DNA of 64,000 nucleotides from Diphasiastrum complanatum (GCA_029204225.1 MU831861.1:1-64000), one strand, 5' to 3'; shown: positions 1 through 11,093, counted from the stretch's first letter. Notes: generated by a model not told the origin, from the letters alone. Numbers and translations are program-made.

Positions 1-950
1 TTCTCTCTCGATAATACTTCCATGTCTTTTAGTCTCAAAATAAGGGAGTCCTCATTCCATCTAAAAGACCACGAGAGATTATCTGCCCTTCGGTATGCAT
101 TGTAATGGCAACATATTTGCGACGATGATCACTCGGTCTTGCATCACTGATGATGCAACATCTGAAGCAAGACTGTTGCTGGTGTCCTCATCGCGACTAT
201 CAATCCAGAGGCCCGGGAGGTCATGACACCATTTGGACACCATTTGTCCTTATAAATACTTTTATCACACAAGAAGTATGAGAGCTATGCTAATTTTAAC
301 AAGTGATAAGTATGAGAACTATTTGACAAACCCAAAGAAATTAGGATAAACAATGCCTTCCATCTTCCATCACATTTACTATCTTCCTTACAATTGTGTA
401 TGCATGGCAATGAAGAGCTCATAGCTTTTGCTTTTGCAAGGAGCATATCATAATGAAACCCAGGTAAACTAGCATTTAAACCACTACGATCCAAACAGAT
501 TCCCAGGATAGGAGAAGGGAAAGATCAAGCATGAGAATATGTATGTAAATATCACGTGTGCTGTTAAAAATCTATGGTTAGGAAAAACAAAAAGCGCAAC
601 GAGTTGCTCTTAAGAACTTCACAAAAAAATGCGGAATAAGATGTCCTACTGCTCCAATTGCCTGGAAGAAAATATTAGGCCAGAATACTCACAAAGAGCT
701 ATGGTTAATCATCGAAGGACATGTGTACTTTACATGTGGATCATAACTTCCCCGTACCTATGTTGAAGCATGACAACACTTTGAATGTACAGTGCTAGGA
801 AACGTTAGGCATATAGTGTTATGCATATAGTCCCGTCATCTTTTCTCAAATTGAATTGATAAATCTTTAATTATTCAATTCTAACCTAGCTAACTAGAAT
901 TTATGTGGTTATACATATTTCGAGACATTGATTTTTGGGGGAGGGAATGG
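1..950. other. No gene recognised
   Basis: AT-rich sequence with only short open frames. I see no protein motif, RNA gene or clear repeat in it. Confidence 0.5.
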
Positions 951-1202
951 CCGGCTCGAGGCCCTTCCACCCGGAAAGGTGATGCGCCCAAGGCGGAGGC
1001 CCCAGGGCGCAGCATCCTTCCCCGGTGGAAGGGCCGAGGAGTCGGTCCTTCCGCCGCGTGAATTCATTTTTTACATTTTTTTTTGAGGTAAATTTTTTTT
1101 TTTACATGCACCTTCCGGGTGGAAGGTGCGTGTAAAATTATGACAAATTTTTTTACGTGCACCTTCCGAAAGCCGAAGGTGCCTGCAAAAGAAATTTGTC
1201 AT
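951..1202. repeat. Cluster of three GC-rich foldback repeats
   Basis: Three inverted repeats lie head to tail in AT-rich flanks. The first (about 951-1055) has arms built on GGCCCTTCCACC and GGTGGAAGGGCC around a GC-rich loop. The second (about 1101-1137) has perfect 9-base arms GCACCTTCC/GGAAGGTGC with a 4-base loop, extended by TTTTACA/TGTAAAA. The third (1140-1202) has outer arms ATGACAAATTT/AAATTTGTCAT and inner arms GCACCTTC/GAAGGTGC. All share the CCTTCC core. It could be a foldback or MITE-like element; no target-site duplication was found. Confidence 0.6.
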
Positions 1203-2217
1203 AAAAAAAATGTGCCCCACAGATTACGTTCAATGAGGCACCAACATTTCCTTTGTAAAAATTTGAAAAATGATTTTACGGACCCAAAATAAGTGAGCTA
1301 GGCCTGTCACTATATTAGACATTAATTTTACTATGTCATTGTTGTCGTAATTTGTATCTCTATTTTGATAGAATGATCAATGTGCTATTGAATGACTTAG
1401 TACATAGGATTGCTTAGGAAAGTCATTTTCAAACAATTACATTTCAGTGTTATTGTTCAAGGAAAATAATAACAACATAAAACATGAGATTTTATAAAGA
1501 ATGACATAATGTCTAATTGCCTGATTTGACGAACTAGCATTGATCATAAAAATTGATCGTATGTGAGTAGCAAATCTATTGGAAAAATAATAATAACATA
1601 AAACATGACATTTCTAAATAATGAATGTAATGTGTAATTGGTTAATTTGACAAACTAGCATTTATCATAAAAATAGCAGATCCATTGAAATGGTTTTTGC
1701 CTATTATTATCTGATTCTAATGCATAAAATCTGATGCCTACAACGTAATGCCTACTACCTAAAATGTAATGTGTGAAGCTTAATGCGTAAAGCATAATGC
1801 TTGATCGTTTTCTTTTCAATTTTTGCAGGTGTTTTGCATTTGAGAGAGTGATTCCATGACATGGACACTCCCGAGTGTGTGCAAAGCAATCCTTCATAAA
1901 TCACTCCAGAGGGTGAGAGCCAGTCTGCAAGGGGGAGGTTTAATAGGAAGCAACAAGCAGTGCGTAGGGCATTGTTGCTTACACCTGTAGTTCGTGTCGT
2001 TGAGGAGGCGACATGTTCGACCGCAAGTTTGGTTTCAAACTTGCAAAGCGTCGAGCACATAGTGACTCTTGGTGTCAATGGTGTGGGTAGTTCAGGGGGG
2101 GGTTGTCACGCCATAGCACGTGCGTGGCAATGTTGAGCAGCTTCCGGGGTGACATTTTCCACCTTTTATAGTGTCGATAGTGTTGTTGAGTGTGAGGGCT
2201 CTAATGTCCACCCTATA
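1203..2217. other. Mostly featureless; possible Helitron N-terminal remnant
   Basis: About 1203-1890 holds nothing I recognise. From about 1905 to 2100 a plus-strand frame reads a basic, Arg/Gln-rich stretch (including RGRFNRKQQAVRRALLL) directly upstream of a Helitron helicase remnant. It may be the degraded N-terminal part of the same element, but this is a weak call. Confidence 0.3.
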
Positions 2218-2720
2218 GAGTATTTGAACAGCCTGCAACCAAGTGGGTGTCCTCCACATAAGTTGGTGCTAAAGATGGGATGATTGTGATGTTGTTACGA
2301 TCGAGAGTATCGCACAAGGGATTGTGCAATGGCACAAGATTGATCATCCTCAGATTGGGTAGATAGGTCATAGAGGCAGAGATAGTGACCGGGAAAAATA
2401 TAGAGAGTAGAGTCCTTATTCCACGTATCCCTATAGTGCCAAGCAATTCAAACATACCCTTTGAATTGCAGAAGGTCCAATTTCCTATCAAAGCAGCATT
2501 TTCCATGACAATAAACAAAGCACAGGGGGCAACTATGGACACGATTGGATTGTATTTGCCTTGGCCTGTGTTTAGTCATGGGTAGCTGTATGTTGCACTT
2601 TCGAGAGTGCGAAATGCAGCAAGTCTTCGTGTGCTGATTACTGACAAGGACAATCGATTTACGGATGTGGATGGAGTGGCGAGGCACACTCAAAACATTG
2701 TGTATTCAGAAGTGTTGTAG
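2218..2720 (+). pseudogene. Helitron PIF1-like helicase, C-terminal remnant
   Basis: This is the C-terminal end of the PIF1-like DNA helicase of a Helitron rolling-circle transposon. The order of motifs is typical: EYLNSLQPSGCPPHKLVLK, then LCNGTRLIILRLG, a VLIPRIPIVPS block, the motif-V-like AFSMTINKAQGATMD, then YLPWPVFSHG and LYVALSR. It is dead: a stop follows LVLKMG, the frame then shifts, a stop interrupts the LGR segment, and a CAG-to-TAG type stop separates FSHG from LYVALSR. The Rep domain and upstream helicase motifs are missing, and no CTRR terminus or 3' hairpin was identified. Confidence 0.85.
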
Positions 2721-2760
2721 TAGTAAGTTTGAAGTGATGTTTATGGTTTATGGTTTCGAG

Positions 2761-2921
2761 ATGCAATGTACAGTTAGAGTTAGAATTGGAGTTAGACTTA
2801 GCATTTGGGATGTAGGGTAGAGTTAGAGTTAGAGTTAGAGTTGGAGTTAGATTTGGAGTTAGGTTAGCATTTGTCATGTAGGGTAGAGTTAGAGTTAGAG
2901 TTAGAGTTAGGGTTAAATTTG
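2761..2921. repeat. (AGAGTT)n array with a 66-bp higher-order unit
   Basis: Runs of AGAGTT hexamers are embedded in a longer repeated unit. The GCATTTG...ATGTAGGGTAG segment recurs 66 bases apart (2801 and 2867). The hexamer resembles, but is not, the plant telomere repeat. Confidence 0.75.
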
Positions 2922-3121
2922 GAGAGAAAATCTGTCAAATTTTGTACACGGAGAAGGTTGTGTGGAAGGACGTTCTTGGATATAGTTATGGAAGGCCGTT
3001 GAGCGTTACTTGGTTGAGGATTACGCTCAACAATTTGAGGTTTTGGGGTGTAGTGGAAGCGGTGAAAATGTTAGTCAAGTAGATAAAGCTCTATGTAACG
3101 TGGAAGACATAATGCAAGCTA

Positions 3122-3175
3122 TGCAATGGTACCAAATTGATCATGCGCAAGTTGGGGAGAGCGATCATTGAGATG
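3122..3175 (+). pseudogene. Second Helitron helicase fragment
   Basis: A short plus-strand frame reads CNGTKLIMRKLGRAIIEM then a stop. This is the same helicase segment found in the larger remnant at 2218-2720, but diverged in sequence. It therefore comes from a second Helitron copy or an old internal duplication. The surrounding bases (2922-3121 and 3176-3590) show no other recognisable coding. Confidence 0.6.
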
Positions 3176-3591
3176 TAGTTGTTTGGCGAGTAGATGTGGT
3201 GAGATAATGTAGTTATTTTGTGAGTGACCGCCTTTAACTTCCTGCCGGCTTCACCTTCATGTTGCCTTCAACCTTCCTACCTCTCGATGGACTGTTGCAA
3301 ATAGTTGAGAGTGCAAGCAAGTAATTAGAATGTGCATTGCTTCTGAAATTACAAATAATTATGCAAATCCACTGTGGCTATTAAATCTTTTTGGTTTTAA
3401 TTCATGTTCAAGGAGCTAACTGGATAAAAAGATTCTAGCTACTTATTCAAAAAGTGCTTTCCACGTAGTCTATGTTTTAAAAAGGGTTATTGATCTGCTA
3501 GCAACATTTTTGAACAAAAGATTGAAAAAATCCAATGGCAAATTTTTTCGACCCAAAGATCAAAATCAAGAATTAGAATTTTTCGATACCA

Positions 3592-3830
3592 GATCGACTC
3601 GAAAAAATCGTAGTTTTTTAATACCTGAAATCAAAAAATTTTTGAGTCCAGATCGACTCGAAAGCTTCCAATTTTTTCGATACCCAAATCGGATTTTTTG
3701 ATACCAGCAGTCAGAATTCTCAATATCGGATCTACTCAAAAAATTCATAATTTTTCGATACCTCAAATCAGAATTTTTTGATCATGGATCGACTCAAAAA
3801 AAATTGTAGTTTTTCGATATCTAAAATCAC
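3592..3830. repeat. Degenerate tandem array, about 59-bp unit
   Basis: GATCGACTC or a close variant recurs at 3592, 3651, 3729 and 3787, with spacings of 59, 78 and 58 bases. Each unit also carries a TTTTTCGATACC-like block. It looks like a short, old satellite-type array with one expanded unit. Confidence 0.7.
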
Positions 3831-3879
3831 GTTATTCGATTGCAGCCATTTGACGGCCATTTCATGGCACTTCCAACCA

Positions 3880-4152
3880 TTTGAGACCGCATTAGGACCG
3901 TCTGTCACCCATATCGTCCGTCTGTCGCCATCTGTCAACGACCATCGACTTTCCTCCTAGACCATCGGCCATCACCCAGATCGTCGGCCGCCTATTGTTG
4001 GCCCTCCGTCAATGACGGGCATACCCACTAGATCATCGGCCAGAAGCTAGGTCAGAAAATCATCGCCTGTTAACAACATACTAAAATTTCAAATCATCAG
4101 CCGTCACCTAGATCGGCCACCATTGCCCGTCAATGACGGGCACTCTTTACTA

Positions 4153-4190
<38 letters not shown>

Positions 4191-4191
4191 G
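3880..4191. repeat. CATCGGCC-rich module A ending in (TA)n
   Basis: A GC-rich stretch with many CATCGGCC and GTCAACGACC variants ends in the block CACTCTTTACTAG and then a (TA) microsatellite (4154-4191). The same module, ending in the same block plus (TA)n, recurs at 4999-5192. No coding was recognised. Confidence 0.6.
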
Positions 4192-4196
4192 TGTGT

Positions 4197-4262
4197 TCCC
4201 GCAACAACATAGTAATGACTCTCGAAAGAGTCAGTTCTGGATGTGTCGTGATGATCATTACA
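4197..4262 (-). pseudogene. Copia gag fragment, duplicated
   Basis: On the minus strand this matches the gag segment at 5591-5656 almost base for base (both read ITTHPxLTLSRVITMLL). It is bounded on one side by a (TA) microsatellite, as is the main Copia remnant. It is an isolated scrap of the same element. Confidence 0.7.
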
Positions 4263-4263
4263 T

Positions 4264-4760
4264 AATAATACATACATGTGACAATCTACTTCTGAAATCC
4301 TAGCACATGCAATCTTTTGGTTTTGATCCAACCCCGTTTCTCATTTGAAAGACAAGTTTTTTGTTTTTGGTAACCTTGGTTGAACTGTTAAATCACCTCA
4401 AGTATTGTCATCTTTGAGAGCTATAAAATGCATTCATATGATGGAAGGTCGAATAAATGGTGTTCATTTTTCAATTGCACACTATTTAAGGGCTCACCAA
4501 GAACTGGGCATCTTGAATAATTGAGATTAGTATCTCCGAGAGACTTCAATCCCTTTTTTCATCACTGGTATCTAACTTTATCCATACTTGCAACAACCTG
4601 CTTGGTGTGCTGATAAAGTCGGTCGTTTACTTTTTGGCATTTTCAAGAAGTGGTCCAGTATTGTAACGGGCTCCGTCATGCATGTCGTCTGTTCCATCCA
4701 GTGCTGCACGTTGAGACGAGCCCGCATCAACAAATCGGGCTCCAAGCAGTTCAGTATACA
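4264..4760. other. No gene recognised
   Basis: Unannotated sequence between a gag scrap and the (CA) microsatellite. Nothing in it is recognisable. Confidence 0.4.
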
Positions 4761-4843
4761 CAGAGAAATGCACATGCACACTCATACACACATGCACACA
4801 CCATCGGCCACATAAATCACACATGCATACACACACACACACA

Positions 4844-4897
<54 letters not shown>

Positions 4898-4998
4898 CCC
4901 ATTGACCACATAAATCATACGCACCATCAAGCAAAAATCATACACACAAATCCACATACACAGATAACACATGCACTCACGTACATACACACATATAC
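4761..4998. repeat. (CA)n microsatellite region
   Basis: Interrupted CA/CACA repeats with an uninterrupted run at about 4847-4896. Apparent long open frames here are only readings of the dinucleotide. Confidence 0.9.
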
Positions 4999-5102
4999 AT
5001 CGGCCACCCGTCAATGACCATCAGCGACCATCGGCCACCCTGTCAACGACCATCGGCCGTCCATTGCCCGTAAACGACGGACACTCTTTACTAGTATATA
5101 TA

Positions 5103-5192
<90 letters not shown>
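4999..5192. repeat. CATCGGCC-rich module B ending in long (TA)n
   Basis: Second copy of the module at 3880-4191, shorter, again ending in CACTCTTTACTAG followed by TA. The long pure TA run covers about 5113-5192 and abuts a Copia protease frame. Confidence 0.8.
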
Positions 5193-5195
<3 letters not shown>

Positions 5196-6133
5196 GTTGG
5201 TCATGTGCTGAGTGGCTTCGGAATCCAAGAACCAAGAATTGTCGCCGAATGCTCCTTGATGGCTGGTCATGAAGACATCATGATCCGTTTCTTGAATAGG
5301 CTGTGGAGCTTCTATAGATGCATTTGCCACTTGATTCGACTGCCCCTTGCTATTGTTCTTTGCTTGCAGTATCCGACAGTCTTGAATTTCGTGGTTATTT
5401 CGCTTGTAGTATCTGCAAAACAACTTCTTCTTCGCTTGCGGATTTGACTGTTCTTTGTGCTGTGTTGGTTTCTGGTCTGGCTTTGATTGCTTCGGGCCTT
5501 TTTTCTTCTTCTGCTTAGTCGTGCTCTTGTTGGTGTATAAAGCATGAGAATCAACTGAGGAACTTGAGGCTTCGTTCCTCCGCGTGTCTTCCTGCAACAA
5601 CATAGTAATGACTCTCGAAAGAGTCAGTTTTGGATGTGTCGTGATGATCATTACCTAGCTATTGTATGAGCTTGGCAAGCTTGTAAGCAGTTGCATCACT
5701 GTGTCTTGATCGTCTATGACAGATTCGACAACGGCCATTTGCCTTAGCAGGTTCTTGAATTGATTGATGTGATTCTGCAGGGAATCACCATTCGTCATCT
5801 TGAGGGAGTAAAATTTCTTCCTGAGATGTAGCTTGGAAGCTATATCTCGCACTTCGTATAGTGTGCTCAAGATGCCCAGGCTTCTTTTGATGTCTGGGCC
5901 TCAGATACATGGCCGATCTGGGTATCCGTAGTGTTGAGCGCGAAAGCCTTTCCATCCTTCAGCTTCCATCTGGCGGTTGCTGCGTCGTCTACTTCGGGTT
6001 TCTCTTCTGCACCTGTAACGACGTCATACAATTCTTTAGCCATTAGTACAGTTTTCATCTTAAATTTTCACAAATGGTAATTGGCTCCATCAAGCTTGTC
6101 CATGATAGGACTGGCTTTCCCTTGAGAATCCAT
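5193..6133 (-). pseudogene. Copia retrotransposon gag-protease remnant
   Basis: Minus-strand Ty1/Copia polyprotein start. It begins at an ATG at 6133, reads KLDGANYHL, then a stop where the family has Trp, then KFKMKTVLMAKELYDVV and a UBN2-type gag. A zinc knuckle (CRYYKRNNHEIQDC, second Cys lost) and the protease motif [12 protein letters not shown] (Gly of DSGAT replaced by Glu) follow. There is a frameshift near 5868 and a stop near 5655. The element is cut off at the (TA) microsatellite; integrase, RT and 3' LTR are absent. It is clearly non-functional. Confidence 0.85.
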
Positions 6134-6271
6134 GTGAAAGATTAGTCTAAGTGATAGGAAAAACTATCAATGACTTAAGTATGAAAATCTGGTACTGAAT
6201 CACAGAACAAAAAGACAATTACTCTATCGGCTAGTAAAGTTCTGAACGGTGGAAGCTTGGCTACAAAAATA

Positions 6272-6283
6272 GCTCTGATACCA
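6272..6283 (-). other. Primer-binding site of the Copia element (tRNA-iMet)
   Basis: The minus strand reads TGGTATCAGAGC, the usual plant LTR-element primer site complementary to initiator-Met tRNA. It directly follows an LTR end ...TTCCAACA. It fixes the 5' end of the internal region of the gag remnant at 5193-6133. Confidence 0.85.
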
Positions 6284-7084
6284 TGTTGGAAAAGTCGAAG
6301 GAGGGTGTGAAAAACAAGAAAAAATAGCTCGAAAAGGGAAAACGAACACGAAAAGAAGCGAATTCGAAACTCGAACGAGAAACGAACTCGAACGGAAAGT
6401 GTTCGTGTGCAGCGGAATGAGCTATATTACTCTTTCCCTAAGCATGACTACGCCTATCAGATTCGGACAGAATGTTAGTGATAGAAATCACGGTCGATTT
6501 GATTACGTAGCCAAACATCAAGCAACAAAACATCAGAAGGATAATTTGTCGCGAACAGCTAGACAAATTCTTAGTCGCAAATGATTCGCGAAGAGCTAGA
6601 CTGAGCTAGACTGATACTCAGTCAAGAATTAGTCACGAAAGGCAAGACTAAATATTAGTCGAACAACTAGTCTAATAATAATTCGCTAAGAACAGATTAC
6701 CAGATTGAGCAATAAGAGAGTCAGACAGAATGTAGAAAAACATAGCAATATTGACACAAATCTGAACGCAGAACGAGACAGAGTTGTTATCAGATTAAGT
6801 ATAGCAAAATATACATGTCAATAATGTTGTGGAGCACAAGACAATAGCGTTTACAATGTGTTGTTCGGATGAAGCTGTCTCTAAGATTGTACATACCCAT
6901 GCTGCTGGTGATGAGTATTTCAAATGAAACATTTAGTTCATGATGCCTCTTGTATGCAAGAATCTGGATGGATAGAGCTTCATTTTCCCCCTCACTTTCC
7001 CCCTCACGACATTTAGGTGTTCTTGATATGTGTTACACAAATTCTCCACTATTTGTCTGTAGGAGCCAATGTAAGTTGACTAGT
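6284..7084 (-). other. 5' LTR of the Copia remnant and downstream spacer of the ETO1-like gene
   Basis: The LTR begins (in element orientation, ends) at 6284, next to the primer-binding site. Its outer end could not be set because the partner LTR is not in the window. The remainder up to 7084 holds no recognisable coding and should contain the 3' untranslated region of the ETO1-like gene. Confidence 0.5.
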
Positions 7085-10000
7085 TCAGCGATGCGTAAGT
7101 GAGTGACTTTGAATCTCCAAAGTATGCCTGTGATTTGGATCCATTGACAGGGCTGCACGACAATCCCGAAATGCACTAGAGGCATCGCCTATAGACTCAT
7201 AAAATGCTGCGCGCAACTGAAGTAAATGGGGATCAGCTTTGAATGCTATTGCTTTTGAAAGCTCCTCTAAAGCTCTGTCGTCTTGATGGGTGTCCATGAA
7301 TACTGCATACAGGCAAATTTAGTCAGTCCAATGCTTGTGAGGATCCATCATCTACCACCCTCCAGGCATGGAAAAAAGGAAATTTCCATGACATTTTATA
7401 CAAACTGCTCCATATTCCATGCATTCAAAAGGCATTAAAAACCAAAACTTTCATGGAAATTTACTAGAGATTTGATGCTTGAAAATCAGCTGGTAGGTAA
7501 TTATATGCATTTGCATTGAGAATCTCCTAGACACAAAGAAGGAAAAAGGAACATATGCCAAAACTAAGCACAGAAGCTAATCAGATGATAACGGTGTCCG
7601 AATGTCAACCCAACTATTTGGAGTATTATCAAAGGACAATGGAAACTAAACATCGCAAGTCAATTTCCTCAGTATGAAAGTTTGATGATGAACAAATGGT
7701 TGTAGCTTTGATTTGTTAAAGTTTAGGACTTAAAAAACTGTCACTACACCCAATTGATATCTTTAATTGAACAGTATGGCATTCCAGACTCAGGAAGAAG
7801 GGGAAACTTAGTGGCATCTAGACATCTGTAATCAGCACAGCCTGGTTGTTAGGTGAAAAATCTACTTCTGATTCTTTACAAACTGCCTCATTATGATATA
7901 GAGATGAAATGTTAACATACCTGCAGCCTTATGTCTATAAGGATACATTTGAAGTGGATCAATCAAAGTAATCATGGCCAGATCAGCCATAACTGTACTC
8001 TGTGGACCATAATCAGATCGCTTTTCAGAACCTACTACATTGTTAGTAGTGTTTTCAATAAGCTTCGTCATGTGATCAAGAGCAGACTTTAGGTCTCCTT
8101 GCAGACAATGAATACGAGCTAGACCTCGAAGAGCTCTTGTGTGCTTCAATCTTAAGGCATCCTTATAACAGTTTGTGGCTAGCTCAAAATTGCCGCAATC
8201 AGCGTAGGCACTGGCAAGGTTGTTCAATGCCTGGAAGGGAACGTCAAGAATAGAGAATACAAATGTAATGAGACAAAATTGTTTGCTTATAATACCGGAG
8301 TTTAAAGAAATGAAATGGCTGGAACAATTATCTGCCCTTTTTGCAAGCAATCAGAAGGATATTTTAGAGCTTCCCTAAGCAGCCTCACAACTTCTGTTGA
8401 GCATTCTCCATCTTCATTTTTGTCAGACATGATATAAGCCTTCAGAAAGAAAGCCTGAAATGAGGGCTGAATGTCAATAGATTCATTTGCTTTCTGCAAT
8501 GCCTTCTTTCTATTCCCGGTATCATAATATATCCAACCATCATACACCAATCTCTCACTGCTATCAATTGCATGCTCTTGAGCCAAACGCAGGCTATGAA
8601 TAGCAGCCTTCGAGCAGCTCAGCCTGCCATGTAAAGAATTTGGCAGCCAGACAACATCCATAGAGATGCTAATACAAGTTGACTTAGTACCATAAAATTC
8701 TGCCTTCGACACTCTCATTGCTCCAGCCACTAGTTAACATGGATCTATGTGCAGTTAGAAAGTTAGCTTCAGAGTAAATTTTATTTTATTTAGATAAACT
8801 ATTCACTCTACCGTGAAAGAAGAATTGATTGACGGAAAAAAAGGACGCTTCTTCTGGAATCAGACTCGAGCATCTGGTGGATGACAGCAAGAGACCCCAC
8901 ATAATCAAGTGAAGACCACAGGTCAAAAAAGTGCATCCAGCAATCTGCTTTTGTCCATTTTTGCACATATTGAATATGTAACTTAAGCAATTCCGCTGCA
9001 CTGAGACCACAGAAGGATAGGGTGTAATCTGGATCAAGGGTCAAAACTACTCTTAAATCCCTTATAGCTCCTGCATAATTGTGGAGAGCAAAGCAAATAC
9101 AGACTCGAATCTCCAACAGATCAGGACTAATCTTGAAAATGAGTATTCTGTTTATTTCTGAATGTGCTTCATGAAACTTCCCCTCAACTAAGAACTGCAC
9201 TGCTCTGTATTTATATGGGTAGGGCAGCTTTGGGTCATGCTCAGTAGCTTCATCCAGATCTGCCAGCTTACCTTTCCCCATGCTATAAAGAGATCTCTCC
9301 TCATACATCCAACCTGTAGGTTTGAAGCAAGATATGACAGCTGACATGTCTGTGTAAGCTGCAAGCCGTTTCCCACAGTTACACTTTGCCCTGGCAACCC
9401 CAGCAATAGAGTAAGCATGGCCAATTTTTGCTGATGCTTCAAACGAGTCCTCCGCATCTGCATAATTCTTCCGAGCAAGCATCACACATCCATATTGATG
9501 CAATGCCAGCAGTTGCTGTCTAGAGGTTACAGCACATTCTTTCAGATGCTTGACGAGATGGTAAGACAGATCTGAGGAGATGTCCTTTTCTATTGCAACT
9601 TGACTCAGCAGGGCATACAAAGCATAGGAGCAATGCCCCACAGCCAACAGTTTCATCCTTCCCTGCACTTCGCTGAAGAGCCTTACAAACTTTGGATTTT
9701 GCAAGGAGTTGGGAAGCTCCAGCAGAAAGACCCATAAGCAAGCAGCAATCAGCAGCTGTGAACTCTCTTCCACTGCGCAATCAATAAAACGAGTTGCATC
9801 AAGCAAGCTGTGTACCATACCTGCAAGACTGCTGTCGCAAGCAGCTTTCAATTCATCACAGAAGAACCTGTTTGCAAGAGAAAGGACTTCTTTTATCACA
9901 TCAGGGGCCTGGGTTTCAAGCCTGCCTGTCTTGGTGAACTTGTCCACTACCCTCATCCCCTCAGCAGAGATCCCATTCTGTGAGAATTCTATCAAAGTAC

Positions 10001-10579
10001 TGCCTGATTCTGAGAAAGAGCCCCTCAGCATGGCCTGAAATGGACGAGAAAGGGCAGCAATCAGCTGCCTATTGCAGTACACTTTCTCACATCCAATTTG
10101 AAAGACAACTTCCTCATAAGGAGACGCAGTACTGAAGGAGACCGGTTGCAAGGGTTCATAATTCTCAAAAATGTGTGTAAAATTACAGTCTGCATCTTCT
10201 GCAGGGCCCTCATATTTTATCCATGCTGCATATACAATTTTCTTATGTGTAGAGGTTGCACGTTCCTGTGCCAGGCTAAGGCTACGCTGCAATAGGGTCT
10301 TTTCACCCATTCCCTTGAAGACAAAGTACTGCTCCATGTAAAAGTCGGATTTTTCACTCTCTTGGGCAGCTTCAAGGTCCTCATGGATCTCAGCCAGGGT
10401 CTGTACATAATCGATTGGCTTGTAATATGGAGTTACAGGAGGATCCGTGAGGCTTCCAAGGGACAAGCTGCAAGGCCCTAATTGCGAATTAGGGTTTATC
10501 ACATTCTACTTACATCTTTCACTAACAAAACAACCAAACCCTGGCCAACATACCGCACAGTTTGACAAGATCCAGACAT
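7085..10579 (-). CDS. ETO1-like (EOL): ETO1-like protein (BTB/TPR adaptor of CUL3 ligase)
   Basis: By family knowledge it is a substrate adaptor that binds CUL3 through its BTB domain and type-2 ACC synthases through TPRs, so that these are degraded and ethylene synthesis is held down. My model has five exons: 10554-10579, 8812-10467, 8332-8623, 7921-8230 and 7085-7302, giving 833 residues (Arabidopsis ETO1 is about 950). The BTB domain lies near residues 130-225 (VVFQIG, ALSRPFQAMLRGSF, QNGISAEGMR, LANRFFCDELKAACD). TPRs follow to the end (ERSLYSMGKGKLADLDEAT; ALNNLASAYADC; HLLQLRAAFYES). The long exon has no in-frame ATG before it, only GTG. A 26-base exon (MSGSCQTV) with a GTATGT donor joins in the right phase to a TTGCAG acceptor, and I favour that start. 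Intron 3 (8231-8331) starts with AT instead of GT. Family assignment is secure; the first exon is less so. Confidence 0.9.
8231..8331 (-). other. Non-canonical AT-AG intron of the ETO1-like gene
   Basis: The exon ends ...AAGGGCAG and the intron begins ATAATT; its acceptor is CTTCCAG followed by GCATTG. The family alignment (KGQ then ALNNL) puts the junction exactly here. No GT donor nearby keeps the frame. Read-through reaches a stop after eleven residues. It looks like a GTAATT donor that lost its first G. Confidence 0.7.
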
Positions 10580-11046
10580 TTCTCAACGAAACAATGAATG
10601 CCATTGGCCAGTCAAATTTGAAAACCTAACAACCAATGAATCAAAACTTGGATTGATATGCTCTCATAGGACAGCAGTAGCAAGCCGAAACATAAAAACC
10701 AAATAAGTAATGAATGAATGGAAACCCGGACGGACAGGACAACACTGGCAAGCCGAAACATAAAAGCTAAATAAGAAACGGCTGATAATGCTTACATATT
10801 ATAAGAGCCAAAAACAAGAGCCAAATAAGTAATGAATGGACAATTCTACTGATTGGTTAAATAGATCAATAGCAAGCCAAAGCGTTTTAGAAAAATTCAT
10901 AGCAGAATTACATGTTTTTCACAACAGAAGAGGCAAGCTCTTGTCTGATTTCGCCTGGTTTTTCCTCCATCGTTTGATCCAATGCCGCACAACACTACCA
11001 TGGATCGCAATTTTTTTTCGATGTGGATCGCAACCGACAGGAGAAG
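10580..11046. other. Upstream region of the ETO1-like gene
   Basis: 5' flank of the minus-strand gene. It contains repeated short blocks such as AGCCGAAACATAAAA (about 10685 and 10755) and AATAAGTAATGAATG. No coding was recognised. Confidence 0.4.
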
Positions 11047-11068
11047 AGGGGGGAGGGGGGGGGGGGGG
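11047..11068. repeat. Poly-G tract
   Basis: A G run of about 20 bases, broken by a single A near its start, just upstream of two G-boxes. G-quadruplex formation is possible but not shown. Confidence 0.8.
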
Positions 11069-11093
11069 TTTACGTCCGCCACTTGGATTATTG

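Noticed and set aside
2761..2921. Telomeric repeat array
   Set aside because: The unit is AGAGTT, not TTTAGGG; only single GTAGGG/TAGGG matches occur.
5011..5447. Long open frames across the TA and CA microsatellites
   Set aside because: They read only repeated dipeptides (YI, HT, CV) from dinucleotide repeats and have no coding value outside them.
10500..10502. GTG at 10502 as the start of the ETO1-like protein
   Set aside because: Plant nuclear genes use ATG; a spliced upstream ATG exon in the right phase is available.
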